A stretch of 64,000 bases of DNA from assembly GCA_029721435.1 (NCBI GenBank), contig CM056582.1, positions 41,188,611-41,252,610 of the forward strand, written 5' to 3'. The translations under genes were made by a program, and so were the position numbers. How positions within the stretch are numbered: the stretch's first letter is position 1; each line of letters opens with the position of its first letter. This document shows, one piece after another, positions 35,836-46,420 of this stretch. The DNA comes from Gymnothorax reevesii. Lineage: Eukaryota; Chordata; Actinopteri; Anguilliformes; Muraenidae. The notes beneath the pieces were generated by a model that saw only the letters and a list, made by a program, of their open reading frames with translations, did no database searches and was not told the origin of the DNA.

Positions 35836-36901
35836 CCCGTTTCTGCAGATGTAGACGCTCGCGTCTATAGATATGCAAACTTAAGCACTTAGTCACAGTA
35901 CTCGACCACGAGATGGCACCCCCCGGATCAGCTATTGAATATTCACAAGCAGGCAGAGCTGAAACGTGATTTAGAGTATGGAGAACTTCCCTCCAATCCC
36001 TGTTTTTCAGGAGTTGCATGAATTAAACTCCTCAGCTAAGCCTGATGTGCAAACTGGTCAATATTCTTCCCCATAGTATCGATCCAGTAGTTTCAAAAAA
36101 TTATCACTTGCGGCAGAAAAAACTTAGTACTCTGTAGCAACCATTTTAGCTACAGTGAGCCAACAGTATTCCAATTAGTGGTTAAAAAAATCTCGGATGT
36201 GAGAGCGGTTAGCTTATCATTGCAGCGTGAATGTTATAGCTGTTTAATCTGCACTTTATTTAATCCTTGGGGGACTTCGAAGAAAAATGGACAATATTGT
36301 TCACTTTATTATGGAGAAAAGGCATGTTTTGTGTTTGGAGAGGTTACTGGTAACCAATGATGTTCAACTGCACTGATATTGATAAATTCATGCTAAACTC
36401 AACCAGACAATCATTAGTTCATGCTGAATTTCATGCCCCAAAAGTTAATTTGTGTTAAATATATGATTAATGTATGATTTGACAGTGAACCATTTTGATG
36501 GATCTCAGACTTTGGGGAGACATCTGGATAGCTGTCTAATTTGGCTCATAGCAAACGGGTAATCTAGAATGTAATGTTCAAGATGAATTGTGTAATTGTG
36601 GTCAAGAAGTTTATGATTCCAGAAATGTATAGTTTTAAGCCCCAGCAGTTTTTCAATTGTCAGTATTATTATTTTTTTGGCTAATTCAAAGTTGAATTTT
36701 CATGAAGAATTTTGTGTTTGCAGCCCCTTTTCTCCACCAAAATCATAAAAATAAACTAAAATACGATGGGAGTCTAAATGCTTCAAGTGTCTAGACTCAA
36801 TTGAGCCAAAGTTTTTCTGCCTGTAAAGCTGCAATCTTGAATTATAAAGCCTTAAATCAGGTAACGCCTAAACAGCCAGATTTGGCTTCTGCGCAAAGGG
36901 G
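35836..36901. mobile_element. piggyBac-like MITE, short copy (1066 bp)
   Basis: TTAA lies at 35832-35835 and 36902-36905. Termini are CCCGTTTCTGCAGA and the inverse of CCCTTTGCGCAGA. It is collinear with the outer parts of 2121-4085 but lacks that copy's central 0.9 kb. It interrupts a minisatellite whose unit contains CCTTAACCC, so the TTAA target is visible in the neighbouring intact units. Confidence 0.8.
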
Positions 36902-36905
36902 TTAA

Positions 36906-36960
36906 ATCCACTCATAAAGAGTGCTATCCCTATTCCAAACCCTAACCTTAACCCAACTCA
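36906..36960. repeat. Minisatellite, right part
   Basis: One further unit (CACTCATAAAGAGTGCTATC and CCTTAACCCAACTCAG), continuing the array at 35687-35831. Confidence 0.7.
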
Positions 36961-37097
36961 GCCACAAACAATGGTTTGTTCTGCTCAAATTATTCTACCC
37001 TGTGTCAACAGATCAGGCAACTCACCAGCATGAAAGGCATCAAAATGGATTCACTCAACGTCTCCTCATCGACAACAATAAATAAAAGAAAAAAGAA

Positions 37098-37408
37098 TTA
37101 TGTAGTGGTTAAGGCCACAGTTAATGGTGTGATTAACATTGCTTTCTCCACAGGTTTCCTGGTTCAAATCCTGCTGTAGACACTAATGTAATCTAACTTA
37201 ACATGTAAACCTTTGTTCACAGTCTCATCGACAGAGGAAAAAAGAACATAAGTAGTTCAAGAGAATAGGACATAGAGTAAATGACACAAGGGAACAATAC
37301 AGATGTGGAAAGCGGAATTACTGCAAAATTTTTTTTACTAGCGCCGCGTCTACCCCTTCCTTTTAAAATTTTTCCCCCCATCATTCTAAACCCCTTCTCA
37401 CTCATAAA
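37098..37408 (+). mobile_element. tRNA-derived SINE, copy A
   Basis: Box A-like TAGTGGTTAAGG (37103) and box B-like GGTTCAAATCC (37160), about 55 bp apart, as in a tRNA gene. A 3' part ATTACTGCAAAA then CTACCCCTTCCTTTTAAAAT and CATCATTCTAAACCCCTTCT is shared with copy B at 39108-39436. No poly(A) tail or target duplication was resolved. Confidence 0.7.
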
Positions 37409-37637
37409 AACCCCCCAAAAATATTTGTGCCCCCTTTTAAAATTATTCTGGCCATTATTCTGGAGGTTGTGTATGGTACTCTTGCCTCATTTTATTTTGT
37501 TGTGTTTATCTGCCACACATTGAAGGCCGGTCCGTGAAATTGTTTTATAAGCAATAGAAGGGATGATCATGATTGAGATTGAACTGGGTTGTTGAACATT
37601 TGCTGGTTGTATTATCTCTTTCTGTTCTGTTATATAG

Positions 37638-37925
37638 TTACGCCGTTATACGGGCCACAGCCACTTCTGAACTAACGTCAGTGGACTGTGTGGGACGGTC
37701 TGTCTTCCGTGCATCATAGGAAGAGAAGTCAAACACTGAGGGAGTTGCATCTGGTTTCAACCTGTTGTGTCTGCGAGTCACCAGTACTCCTGCCTCATCA
37801 AAAAACTTTTCCTCCACGTAGTCTTCAGCTACAAAGTAATGACCACAAAGTCTAGCATTGCTGCTAACTAGTGGGTCCTTCCTTTTGAGTGCAGCTTGCC
37901 AACGTCGGAGAACAGGTGGTCGTGT
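37638..37925 (-). pseudogene. THAP-domain C-terminal half, exon remnant
   Basis: The frame reads LRRWQAALKRKD, LCGHYFVAEDY and RLKPDATPSVFDF. This matches the second half of a THAP zinc finger: the Cys-X2-His pair in LCGHYF and the closing LKPDATPS, an AVPT-type motif. The first Cys pair is not visible upstream in frame, so either an intron or decay separates it. THAP fingers bind DNA and occur in P-element, Kolobok and PIF-related transposases and in host factors. The stop is at 37640-37638. Confidence 0.6.
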
Positions 37926-38626
37926 TGAGGATTGTATTTCTCAGATTCATTATTCATCAGAAGAACAAATGCCATGATGAATAACCATAATCAATAATCA
38001 TAATCAATAACCATATTATGTAAGCAGCAGTAACACACACACATGAGCAGTGCACACAGATACATGCACAGGCTTAAGCAGCACACAAACACGAACACAC
38101 ATACAAACAGTTCACACACAGACAGACACACATACAAGCAATTCAATTCCCACATGCATGAGCAGCTCACACACAAGCAGTGGGCTTCTGTAGCTTTGAT
38201 TAGTAAGCAGGCTTCTGTTTAGTTGATTCAAAAACATAATCAGAGAATGTATTTGGTTTCTGTAGCTTTGATCAATATTTGTTCAGTAAAATCATTAGTT
38301 GTTACTGAAAACGTAATCAATTGAATCATTTATGTATCTACTTGTATCCTATTCATCTGGCTGTATTTTTCCTCTCTTGACTGTAATTTTCCAGTCCTTT
38401 GTAGTGATGTGCATGCTTATCTTTGCTTTGAATTCCTGAAGGATTAGCTAGCAGTGTTTTGATTTGCGTGTCCAGTTGAAGCGCGAGAATGAGAATGCGA
38501 AAAGACCGTATTTAGAAGATATTTCCTGTGATGAAGGTATAAAAACTGGGTGTGAAAAGTAAGAAATCAGTTCTTCTTGCGCAAAGAGAACTCGGCTTTA
38601 CATTTATCAATATGCCTCAATAAAGC
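37926..38626. other. Intergenic; CA-rich stretch at 38032-38175
   Basis: Interrupted CACACA and ACACAAACA runs. No gene was seen. Confidence 0.5.
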
Positions 38627-39067
38627 CTAATTGTCTGAAGAATCTGTCTCTGTCCAATTACTTGAGGATGGGGGTACCTCATAATCTGAAAATATGTCTG
38701 AATAAAAACCACAACAGTCCTTTAAGTGGCAAATGATGGAAATGTATAGGTTTCTCCCGATCCTTGACTCTGTAAAATTCATTTGAACATTCAGGGGCAA
38801 TGCAAAAAATGCCTTCCTTTTTAATTTAATTCGCATTTTAATTTGCTTCTCTTTTGCTGTCATTTTGAATGAACAGATGTAGTTCGTCAGTGCGATCGCT
38901 AGCTTGACAAGTTGAGCCAACCACTCCGATGACGTCACATCAGGCAATACAATAGCTGTGGTGCCCTCCTTTGTTTTGACAGTTGAACTTAAACGGCAGG
39001 ATTTTGAAATTTCTTTCTCCATCAGTGGTAAAACATAAATAATCTTTTTATGGTGAGAGACCTTCAT
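38627..39067 (-). CDS. Unidentified 146-codon ORF
   Basis: One of the longest open frames outside recognised elements. The protein is basic in the middle (KEKQIKMRIKLKRKAFFA) and ends in an acidic, serine-rich tail (YEVPPSSSNWTETDSSDN). No domain, signal peptide or transmembrane segment is evident. An AATAAA lies just beyond the stop on the opposite strand only. It lies between a SINE and a THAP remnant on the same strand, so it may be part of a dead transposon. It may equally be chance. Confidence 0.25.
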   Translation of the reverse strand: MKVSHHKKIIYVLPLMEKEISKSCRLSSTVKTKEGTTAIVLPDVTSSEWLAQLVKLAIALTNYICSFKMTAKEKQIKMRIKLKRKAFFALPLNVQMNFTESRIGRNLYISIICHLKDCCGFYSDIFSDYEVPPSSSNWTETDSSDN

Positions 39068-39107
39068 TAAATTAGGATAACTACATTTAGTGTTTCATAT
39101 CCTCTTT

Positions 39108-39436
39108 CAGTTGGTATAGTGGTTAAGATCACAGTTAATAATGCGTTTGAGATTACTTTGCCTTCAGGGTCCCCAGTTTGATTCCCGCTGCAGTCATTAA
39201 TGTAATGCTTAACTCAACCTATGTTCACAGCGATATTGATGGAGAAGAGAAAGAAAAAAGAAAATGTATAATGAATGAAGGTCAGAAGGAATTGGAGAGA
39301 ACGGATGCCGAGTGAATGTCACAATGCAAGCGCCCAGCGGTGAACACTAGGATTACTGCAAAAAAAATTTTTTCCTCACGCCGCATGTACCCCTTCCTTT
39401 CAAAAATTTTCCGGCATCATTCTAAACCCCTTCTCA
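39108..39436 (+). mobile_element. tRNA-derived SINE, copy B
   Basis: Box A-like GTATAGTGGTTAAG and box B-like GTTTGATTCCC are followed by the same unique body and 3' region as copy A at 37098 (ATTACTGCAAAA, CCCCTTCCTTTCAAAAATTT, ATTCTAAACCCCTTCTCA). Two copies 2 kb apart define the family. Confidence 0.7.
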
Positions 39437-39450
39437 TGGTACTCATGCGC

Positions 39451-39911
39451 AACCTTCATCCGACCAAATTCCAACGTCGTGGTACAACTACTATACAACG
39501 TCTTCACAGTCTAAACACAACGTTGATACAACGTTGTCATGACGTCACCATGAAGTTGTCATAACGTTGTGGCTTGTAGCAAAACAACCTTCATCCGACC
39601 AAAATCCAACATTGTGGTACAACTACTATACAACGTCGTCACAACCTAAACACAACGTCGTCATGACGTCACCATGAAGTTGTCATAACATTGTGGCTTG
39701 TTGCAAAACAACCTTCATCCGACCAAAATCCAACATTGTGGTACAACTACTATACAACGTCGTCACAACCTAAACACAATGTCGTCATGACGTTGCCATG
39801 AAGTTGTCATAACATTGTGGCTTGTTGCAAAACAACCTTCATCTGACCGAAATCCAATGTTGTGGTACAACTACAATACAACGTCGTCACAACGTTGTGT
39901 GCCCGCTGGGA
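39451..39911. repeat. Tandem array, four units of 124-135 bp, rich in CAACGT
   Basis: Units begin AACCTTCATCCGACCAAA at 39451, 39586, 39710 and 39834. The last three are spaced exactly 124 bp; the first is 11 bp longer. Each contains CAACGTCGTCACAACC and TGACGTCACCATGAAGTTG. The array ends ACAACGTTGTGTGCCCGCTG, the terminus of the MITE family at 29797-29894, so it probably grew inside such an element. Confidence 0.85.
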
Positions 39912-40005
39912 TAGGTCTTAGTAGGCTTGTTGCTGCAACGTCATTCAATATCAGTTTACTTGCGAAACCCATGGAATGCTTTATCAGATTATTCGAGTAG
40001 TCCTC

Positions 40006-40191
40006 CGGCTACGTGAAATGTTCACTACACACAAGGACCTGTTGATCTTTTGGTTCAGAACGTGCACATTTCGCAAGCCACTGCATCTGTAGGCGCTTCC
40101 ATTTCTTGCCAGCTGGCAACTTGTGAAATCTGGCATTTCGCGGATTGTTTCTATCCGAAACAGTGCAGTGTTTAGCGATACAATACGGCAT
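40006..40191 (-). pseudogene. THAP-domain N-terminal exon remnant
   Basis: From the ATG at 40191 the frame reads MPYCIAKHCTVSD, then FHKLPAG, then QWLAKC and VCSEHF. This gives a C-X4-C pair, a C-X2-H pair and the conserved F-K-P and W positions of a THAP zinc finger. A stop follows directly after SEHFT. It resembles the first exon of a THAP-containing transposase or a THAP host gene. It is one of three such remnants in the window. Confidence 0.65.
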
Positions 40192-40489
40192 TTCACGATG
40201 AAATGATGGACAAAGGAAACCAAATGAACACGAGGTACATGATCTATATAGAATCTATATAGAATAAGAAGGCTATATATTGTTATTCTATATTGATCAG
40301 TGGGTACAAAGCAGACATTACTACTGTCAATACGCACATCTGATGTCACTTCCATTGAGATTGGTCATGTGACTGGACGAAATGGCTGCAAGTATCAAAA
40401 ATTTACTAAGTAATCGGCTTAAAACCATACAGAACACTATCGGATAGCACTGAAATTTTGTACGTACCTTTCATACATTATAAACTATT

Positions 40490-41186
40490 GATTGACATTA
40501 TTACATGAGCATGATGACAATAGCTTCCCTTTAAACTGTAAGCAAACACTTGGTTCTTGTAGTCTATTAGTTGGATGTGGGAGAAATGGGACATGAGCGA
40601 TTTTGACACAGGCCAGTTCGTCATCAGAGTAATTTTGGTAGGCTGACCACTCCTGGGAATGTTCAGCACTGTTCCAAGTTTTCTCCATTTGTGGATATTG
40701 GCTCTCACTGTGATTTGCTGGAGTCCCAATGCCTTAGAAATGGCTTTGTAACCCTTTCACAACTGATAAAATATCAATAACTTTGTTTCTCATCTGGTGT
40801 AGAATTTCTTTAGATTGCTGCATGATGTGTTGCTTTTTGAGATCCTTTTTCCTGCTTAACTTTGTCAGACAGGTTCTATTTAAGTGATTTCTTCATTTAA
40901 CATGTCTGACAGAGTGTAGCTGGTGAAATTGAACTAAAAAAATGTGTTTAATCACAGTTAATTCATGATTTAACAAGGGGGGCAATTACTTTTTCACATA
41001 GGGCTGAGTGGGTTTGGATAGCTTTTTCCCCTTAATAAATGAAATCATCATTTCAAAACTGCCTTTTGTATTTACTTGGGTTATCTTTGTCTAATTTTAA
41101 AATTAGTTTGATCTGAAAAATTTAAGCGTGAAAAATATGCAAAAAAAAAGGAAATCAGGAAGAGGGCAAATATTTTTTCACGGTAC
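40490..41186 (-). mobile_element. Tc1-like transposon fragment
   Basis: On the minus strand, read from 41186, a terminal-repeat-like GTGAAAAAATATTTGCCCTC is followed by a 5' leader and the Tc1 helix-turn-helix (LQQITVRANIHKWRKLGTVL, NIPRSGQPTK) at about 40730-40620. The frame then decays and the rest of the transposase is missing. This is a truncated member of a different Tc1 family from the CCTCCATAATTATTGG elements. Confidence 0.7.
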
Positions 41187-42424
41187 AGAATATATTCACC
41201 CACACAGTATGTACAACCCCAATTCTGAAATAGTTGGGACAAAGTGTAAATTGTGAATAAAATCAAAACTCAATGACTTTCAAATCACACTAGCCAGTAT
41301 TGTATTCACAATACAACAGAGATAACATAGCAAATATTGAAACTGAGAAATTTTACAATTTTATCCACAAAATGAGCTCATTTCAAATTAAATGGCTGCT
41401 ACAGGTCCCAAAAAAAAGTTGGGACAGGGGCCTGTTTACCATGGTGTGGCATGCCCTCTTCTTTTTAACACAGAGTGGAGGCATCTAGGCATTGAGGAGA
41501 CAAATTTCTTGAGTTTAGCCATCGGAATTTGATCCCACTCTTGTTTAATACAGGCTTCCAGCTGCTGGAGAGTTTTGGGTCTCCTTTGGCGGACTTTTCA
41601 TTTAATAATGCGCCAAATGTTCTCAATCGGCAGGCCAGTTCAGCACACAGACTCTTCTGCAACGAAGCCATGCTGTTGTAATAGCTGCAATATATGGTTA
41701 TACATTGACCTGCTGAAATGCACAAGGCCTTCCCTGGAATAGATGTCATCTGGAGGGGAGCATATGTTGCTCTCAACAGAACGGCAGTACTTCTGGACCA
41801 TGCTCAACAATGGCTTCCTATTTGCATGATAGAGTTTTAGGTGGCATCTGTGGATGGCACGGCGGGCTGTGTTTACAGACAGTGGTTTCTTGAAGTATTG
41901 CTGGGCCCATTGAGTAATGTCAATGACAGAATCATGCCGTTGGCTGATGTAGTGGCATCTGAGGGCCTGAAGATCACGGGCATTCAGTATTGACTCTCGG
42001 GGCTCTAATTTCGTAGACCAGGCGCAGGCGCGGCGAATGGAGGGTGCGCCGCGCCAACGGGGTGTGTCCAGACGTATGTGGCAATTTCGTGCCCGGCATA
42101 GCCTGGCGCAAGTACTCCTCTGTCCCGCCTCTGCCCCTCCTTCCAGCGCAAGTTGGCAAAGAAGGCGTGTTTGGGTGTAACACAGCCGAGTCAAATATTG
42201 CTCATTGGCAAGAGAAACGATGGATAGCGTTCCTATTATTACAAACTGTTGCCCCTTAAAATTTTGGGATTAACATGAATGGACAACAATGCAAGATACG
42301 TTACACATTTATTTCCAATATGAGATCTTAACTCAGTGCGAGATCATGGCAATCAGGCTGTATTCCTTTCCCCCCCGAAAGACGATAAAACCTAAGTGAC
42401 AATAATAGTAGCCTAGTAGTATTA

Positions 42425-43308
42425 AGCCGCTTGCACACTGGACGCGAAACGAATTTTTCGCTTGACAGATTGCGTCTTGTGTCCAAAAGTCTGACAGGGT
42501 TTTAATAAATCTCCATGCCCGACAGTCTATTATTGTTTTTAATTTCTTCAAATCTACTGACTCTTTTAGATATTAAACGAGAGTGTTTGAAAAGAGGGCT
42601 CAGTTCTTCGAGTACTGAGAATTTCAATCAATGTTTCTGTGTAAGCTCTGCTCAGTAAAGCGAGTCGACATTGGCGCGAGACAATGTACAATGCCTCCGT
42701 GTCTCCGTGCCGAAAAAAGGATGATTAGAACAGATTAATAACGAAATAAAGAATAAAAAGAAACATTTTAACAACAGAGCATCCAATGAACACTGCGATT
42801 TATTTATTGGCGGGTCATCTTTGTTGGATATCCCGTTTGTTGCTGATATATTTTTATTCTTTATTTCGTTATAAATCTGTTCTCATATCAATACTTTTAC
42901 TTTTTGCTGGCTGCAGGACATGGAGTAATTTGCATTTCGTGTCGGACAGTCTTGATCGTGCATGCGATGATTTCTTCACTCTGTCAGTGGTCATGGAATT
43001 GATTTGCTCACGCACTATTTTATCTCTGCTGAGGAAATAAAGCGTGAATCTGTTCGAAAACAGATGAATAGGCTAAAAAGACCAAGAAAAGTCGATAGCT
43101 ATCAATTTGCATTTTGTGAAGGTCGAACACAAACATAGCCAAGTTTGCACGTCTAATAATTCCTGGAATACTCAGAAAAATTATAACTTTTATGACTTTC
43201 GGACAAGGAGCTATATTAAAACCCTGTCCGACTATCGCGTCTTTGCATTGACTTTGTCTGTAATCAGTCGTGCGAAAAATTCGTTTCGCGTCCAGTGTGC
43301 AAGCGGCT
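42425..43308. mobile_element. PIF/Harbinger-like MITE nested in the previous element
   Basis: Target duplication TTA at 42422-42424 and 43309-43311. Perfect terminal inverted repeats of 37 bp begin AGCCGCTTGCACACTGGACG and end GAATTTTTCGC. Subterminal parts are also mirrored (GTCCGACAGGG-like stretches). Inside, AATAACGAAATAAAGAATAA (about 42738) is mirrored by TTATTCTTTATTTCGTTAT (about 42850). No transposase is present. Confidence 0.85.
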
Positions 43309-43332
43309 TTACTGAGCATAGAACGCAAGCAT

Positions 43333-43335
<3 letters not shown>

Positions 43336-43376
<41 letters not shown>
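43336..43376. repeat. (AT)n microsatellite
   Basis: About 20 uninterrupted AT units. Confidence 0.95.
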
Positions 43377-43379
<3 letters not shown>

Positions 43380-44121
43380 TTTGTGGTTGGCTGAGAAAGA
43401 TGTGAAGTCGTTAGTTTGCATCACAGATTCAGCTGCGTTGATTAAGCCAGGTCAGTTTCCATTACGCGTGGCAACCGCCTTTAATCTGACATCAGGACAA
43501 TCGATATAGATACTATAACTTATGTCCTTATTCAGATAGTTACAATAAATAGTGCTTCCTGTAATTGTTTCTTGCATTGAAATGTACCTGACATTCTGTA
43601 AACCTGCCTGTGAGATTTCAGTGACGTGTGCGCACTCTGCGCCGGTCAGCCAAATTACCACTGCACGGAAATTAAACGAATTTTCTGCGCAACTCCAGCG
43701 GAGACTTTTTCTACGAAATTGTCACTGCGTCTTGATGAATATGTGACACCTCCACCTACTACGCCGCCACACCCATCTCGGCGCACCTTCGTCCACCGAA
43801 GGCTGCGCACCTCGCGAAATTACCACTACCGGGCTGCGCCTTACGAAATTACCACTGCGCGGGCTGCGCCTCGCTACGCCACCTGCGCTGCGCCAGGAAA
43901 TTAGAGCCCTCGGAGTTGTCCCTTACGCACAAAGATTTCGCCCAATTCTCTGAATCTTTTGATCATATGCTGCAGATTCCAAGTCTTCACAATTTTACAT
44001 TGAGGAACATTTTTCTGAAATTGTTCCACAATTTTTAGATGCAGTTTTTTTTTTCAGATTGGTGAATCTCTGTCCATCTTTACTTTTGAGAGACTCCGCC
44101 TCTAAAATGCTCTTTTTATAC

Positions 44122-45681
44122 TCGGGATGCACTGAAATGAAAATTTTTGGCCGAAATCGAAAATGAAAAACACTTGGCCGAAAACCGAAACACCGAAAGA
44201 AATTATGCCAATTTTTAGAACCATTGCATTAATGGCTATGACTGTGTACTTACCTAACTAAAATCAAGGCATTGCAATGGCATAAATTAACATTCACACT
44301 TCAAAAAATAAATCCATTACAAAATTATGAAAATATTTATTTAGCACTGACATTCCAACAAAGTACAATATAAAATGAAATAAAATTATAAATAAAATGT
44401 TTAACTTGGCCCCACTCATGAATAATCTACAGGCCTATAACTGACTGGCCTATTACTGGCTGCTGAAAAATTGTAAAATATGTTACGTGACGACAACAGC
44501 AGCCCACTGATTGGTCAGAGAGAATTGGCTGCAATAGACAACTCGCTTCCGCATTATCGCTAGGGAACAGGCTTTCCATCACTGAAACAGGTCTTTAGGT
44601 TGTGCTTTTGAAACGTGTGTTTTTTTAGGCAGCTTGATAAATATACTGTGCGTTGCCTTACCTTTCAAACAAGGTTGCGTTTGTTCACCGGAAACAGGCT
44701 TCACTTTCCATCATTGAAACAGGTCCTCAAATTGTGTTTTTGAAACGTGTGTTGTTTTAGGCAGCTTTATAAATATACTGTGCATTGCCTTTCCTTTCAA
44801 AGAAGGTTGTGTTTGTTCACCGACGCTACTGCATTTATGAAATGCGTTTCTTTGTCCGTGATCCTGTTAGTAGCGAAATTAGAAGCAACGGCGTTGTGTC
44901 CAAATCTTTTTCCCAAATTCCCCTTGAGAAAGTATTTATGCTGCCCCTATTCTACAAAAATTGCGCCGAGAATAACTTTACGGGTGCTGATGAAGCATTT
45001 TGTTCTCAGGAAAGGTATCACAGATGAGATGACGCATCGTAAAGCGATTCTTTGTAATACTCTGCCATCTTTCGCAGTTTGCGCGTTTGCCAAGTGTTTT
45101 GCCTTCACTTTCAAAGTGAAATGTTAAATGACGCCTGCATGTCAAGCTAATAAACTATAATTGTTATACCATATGTGTTATTTGCTTCTTTGTTATGAAG
45201 GAAAAAAGGCAAATTAACATCCTCTGTGTGTGGTGATTCCATATTTTTCCAGGGGTTGTAGTTACATTATGGAATACTGATGGTACACAAATGCCCTGAG
45301 AATATATTGCCATTGTCTATGAATACTCTATGCCTTTTACGGACATCATTGCTTTGAGTTTTTATGTGGTACGTATTTAATGTGCAACCGAATCGGACAC
45401 AACATCAGCTGCTATCCTATGCATCAGGACAGTGTCAAACAGAAATTGCAATTCAGCACTCGTGGAGTTTAGTGCCATGACATGGTGACGGTGATGCGCG
45501 TCCCCCGATTTAAAACATACAGACAGGCGCGTGCTGGCCACAGTTTTTGCTTGCGTCATCACAGCATTCTGTTCCGACCGTATTGATTCGGTGTTATGTC
45601 TTTCGACCGAAAGCCGAAAATGCATTTTTTTGCCTTTTTCGGCCGAAAATTTTCGGTGGCCGAAAATTCGGCGCATCTCTA
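44122..45681. mobile_element. hAT-type non-autonomous element inside the Tc1 copy
   Basis: The 8-bp target duplication TTTTATAC lies at 44114-44121 and 45682-45689. The ends (left TCGGGATGCACTGAAATG; inverse of right TAGAGATGCGCCGAATTTTC) and GGCCGAAA-rich subterminal regions are typical of fish hAT elements. The duplicated site is the TATA-like stretch of the Tc1 leader. No hAT transposase domain is visible; the 126-codon frame at 44747-45127 is unrecognised. Confidence 0.85.
44573..44824. repeat. Two-copy 132-bp tandem repeat inside the hAT element
   Basis: TTTCCATCACTGAAACAGGT through GTTTGTTCACCGG (from 44573) recurs from 44705 with about 90 percent identity by eye. Confidence 0.8.
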
Positions 45682-45994
45682 TTTTATACCCAGTCATGTT
45701 GCTGACCTTTTGCCAATGAACCTAATTAGTTACAAAATGCTTCTCATGCTGCTTTTTATTAGTACTGCTTCCTTTTCCAGCCTTTTGTTTCCCCTCTCCC
45801 AACTTTTTTGAGATCTGTTGCTGCCATCAAATTCAAAATGAGCTAATATTTTTCATTAAATGGCAAAATGTCTCTCTTTCAGCATCTGATGTCCTATTAC
45901 GAATAAAATGTGGGTTTATGAGATTTGCAAATCATTCCATTCTGTTCTTATTTACAATTTACGCAGCACCCCAACATTTTTGGAATTGGGGTTG

Positions 45995-46420
45995 TTCATA
46001 TGCCTGATTTAATAACTAGCAAAAACACTACACAGTAAGTCTGGAAAGGTAAAGTCCGCAGGTTAAGCAACTGATGATTGAAGTTAAATTCACAAATGAG
46101 CACGACACACAGTCCTTGTAAAAGTAAAAAGGTGACATAGAGAAGGTAAAAACGGTTTTTTATTCTATGTTGACTAAAGGTGGCTTACCCGCATTTAAGA
46201 ACATACGAATGCTGGACATTCTGAACATCTCTGTTTCATAAAAATTACTCTTTTCAAAATGACCGCCAGAAAATGGGCCAATCTGAACAATGAATATATA
46301 TGATGTCATACGTATCTCATTGCCCCCCCACTCATTAGGTTTCCTCCCCTTCAAAATAATTTGCATACACCAGCCTATGGAAAGTAAATTGCAAGCAGTG
46401 TTCCTGAAGTTCAAGGCGAA
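45995..46420. other. Intergenic, nothing recognised
   Basis: Leads into the THAP exon at 46421. No repeat ends were recognised. Confidence 0.45.

Larger units (their letters stand above)
42000..43909. mobile_element. Harbinger-like non-autonomous element inside the Tc1 copy
   Basis: Perfect 13-bp terminal inverted repeats (GGGCTCTAATTTC and GAAATTAGAGCCC), flanked by TCG at 41997-41999 and 43910-43912. Removing it brings the two Tc1 parts together in the order seen in the sister copy. GGGC-type ends with a 3-bp duplication fit PIF/Harbinger, although the usual target is TWA. Near both ends it is GC-rich with repeated GGGCTGCGCC and CGAAATTACCACTGCG blocks. It contains a second inserted element (42425-43308) and an AT microsatellite. 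Confidence 0.8.
41214..45994 (-). mobile_element. Tc1-like element split by nested insertions
   Basis: The left end CAACCCCAATTCTGAAATAG and the right end (inverse) CAACCCCAATTCC belong to a very common fish Tc1 family. TA precedes the left end; the right flank reads TT instead of TA. Subtracting insertions at 42000-43909 and 44122-45681 with their duplications leaves about 1.3 kb. This aligns throughout with the sister copy at 49653-50576: leader, helix-turn-helix, the shared internal deletion and, beyond the sister's end, a C-terminal part. The C-terminal part carries IENIWRIIK, a TGA, then KVRQRRPKTLQQLEACIKQE and RRGHATPW before 41430. Confidence 0.9.

Noticed and set aside
39451..39911. 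Regular repeats resembling a CRISPR array
   Set aside because: Units of 124 bp are repeated over their whole length with no unique spacers, in a vertebrate-type genome, and the array ends in a MITE terminus.
43107..43509. Frames containing long Ile-Tyr repeats
   Set aside because: Translation of the AT microsatellite inside a non-autonomous transposon.
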